Notes under the pieces: generated by a model
Database searches by the model: none
Seen by the model: the letters and a program-made list of their open reading frames with translations, nothing else
Told to the model about the DNA's origin: nothing
Source of the DNA: Motacilla alba alba
Taxonomy: Eukaryota > Chordata > Aves > Passeriformes > Motacillidae
Reading direction: 5' to 3'
DNA length: 64,000 bases
Assembly (NCBI RefSeq): GCF_015832195.1
Contig: NC_052046.1
Location: 16,856,161-16,920,160 of the forward strand
Translations under genes and position numbers: made by a program
Part shown: positions 63,280 to 64,000 of the stretch, piece by piece
Position numbering within the stretch: the stretch's first letter is position 1
Layout of the letters: every line of letters starts with the position of its first letter

Positions 63280-64000
63280 CTAGAAAAGGAAAAACAATTT
63301 TAAAAATAAAGAAAGAAAATGCATACAAAAGCAAAATTGGGACAACAGGGAATGATGGACAGGGATGGATGACACATGACTCCAAGAAAAAGGAAGAATA
63401 AAGATTTGTGCTGTGCAATACTAGCACCTATAATAGGTTTCCTAACTGCCCATCCAAATCTCTGATTACAGACTTATCCTGGCAAATAGTTTGCAAAATA
63501 CAAGACCTTGAAATAATACAAGCAAACACACCCTATACCAGTTAAGAGTTTCAGACATTTGGAGCTCAAGTGCTCTAAATTCTTAGAAACATAACAAAAA
63601 TTGTATTATGATAACTGAGTCAAGGAGCTGCTTTCCAACACATACACATGAATATTAGTGTCATGTATCTCACAGCAGGTAAGGCATTGAATGTGTTCTA
63701 CTTTCACCAGCAGAAAAGATGAAAGAAAAACAGCCTGGGGACAGAACAAACTCTAATACAAATGGAACACTTCTTGTAGCTGCACTATTTTCTTCGAGCA
63801 AAATGCACTAAAGGCCCTTTTTTAGTGCACTAAAAAACCCAGAGATGCTCAGTCAGAGCACTCAGGGAGATGAAACAACCAATGCCTCCAACAGCTGCCT
63901 ACCATTTTGCAAGGTTACAAGTGCAGAAGAAAAGTTAACTAGTTTTTTAGAAAGATGGTATAAAAACCATTATTTACGTCTAGTAAATCCAAAGCTGGAG
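63280..64000 (-). other. Intron running off the right edge
   Basis: Phase 0 intron of the proteoglycan gene; its donor and the upstream exons are outside the window. It includes a 20-bp palindrome at 63818-63837. Confidence 0.75.
63818..63837. repeat. 20-bp perfect palindrome (TTTTTTAGTGCACTAAAAAA)
   Basis: Six T, AGTGCACT and six A: self-complementary over all 20 bases with no spacer. A third copy of TGCACTAAA lies just upstream (63804-63812). It lies in an intron. Confidence 0.93.

Overview
The window reads as songbird (passerine) nuclear DNA. The evidence is a compact set of avian repeats: several CR1 LINE fragments (two still show the FADD box of reverse transcriptase), a tRNA-Ile-derived SINE with a CR1-type 3' tail that resembles the passerine family TguSINE1, and an apparent solo retroviral LTR. 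Vertebrate intron/exon structure and low gene density fit. No bacterial, phage or CRISPR feature is present.

Right-hand quarter (47.5-64 kb, minus strand): five coding exons form the 3' end of a large gene of the CSPG4/NG2 transmembrane proteoglycan family. The splice sites and codon phases of all five fit together into one uninterrupted 911-residue C-terminal part, made of CSPG repeats, one membrane span, and a cytoplasmic tail that ends in the PDZ-binding sequence QYWV. The tail differs from what I recall of CSPG4 itself except in its last ~22 residues. I therefore favour the paralogue CSPG4B, which mammals keep only in part; this assignment is an inference. The gene runs off the right edge, so its 5' exons are outside the window.

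Left-hand three quarters (1-47.4 kb): I find no convincing protein-coding or RNA gene. It is an intergenic stretch downstream of the proteoglycan gene with old CR1 pieces (10.5, 12-13.1, 14.8, 20.4-21.6, 34.2 and 36.8-37.6 kb), the SINE (14.4 kb), the LTR (23.7-24.1 kb), a long TTTCC pentanucleotide array at the left edge, an 11-bp tandem repeat (26.7 kb) and a perfect 40-bp palindrome (24.5 kb). Open reading frames there look like chance frames or repeat translations.

The genes do not form a pathway: one host gene is present, embedded in repeat-bearing non-coding DNA. I did not find a new multi-gene system. The best leads are the paralogue identity of the proteoglycan, the palindrome, the promoter-bearing LTR, and a CR1 pair whose bodies are near-identical but whose tails differ more.
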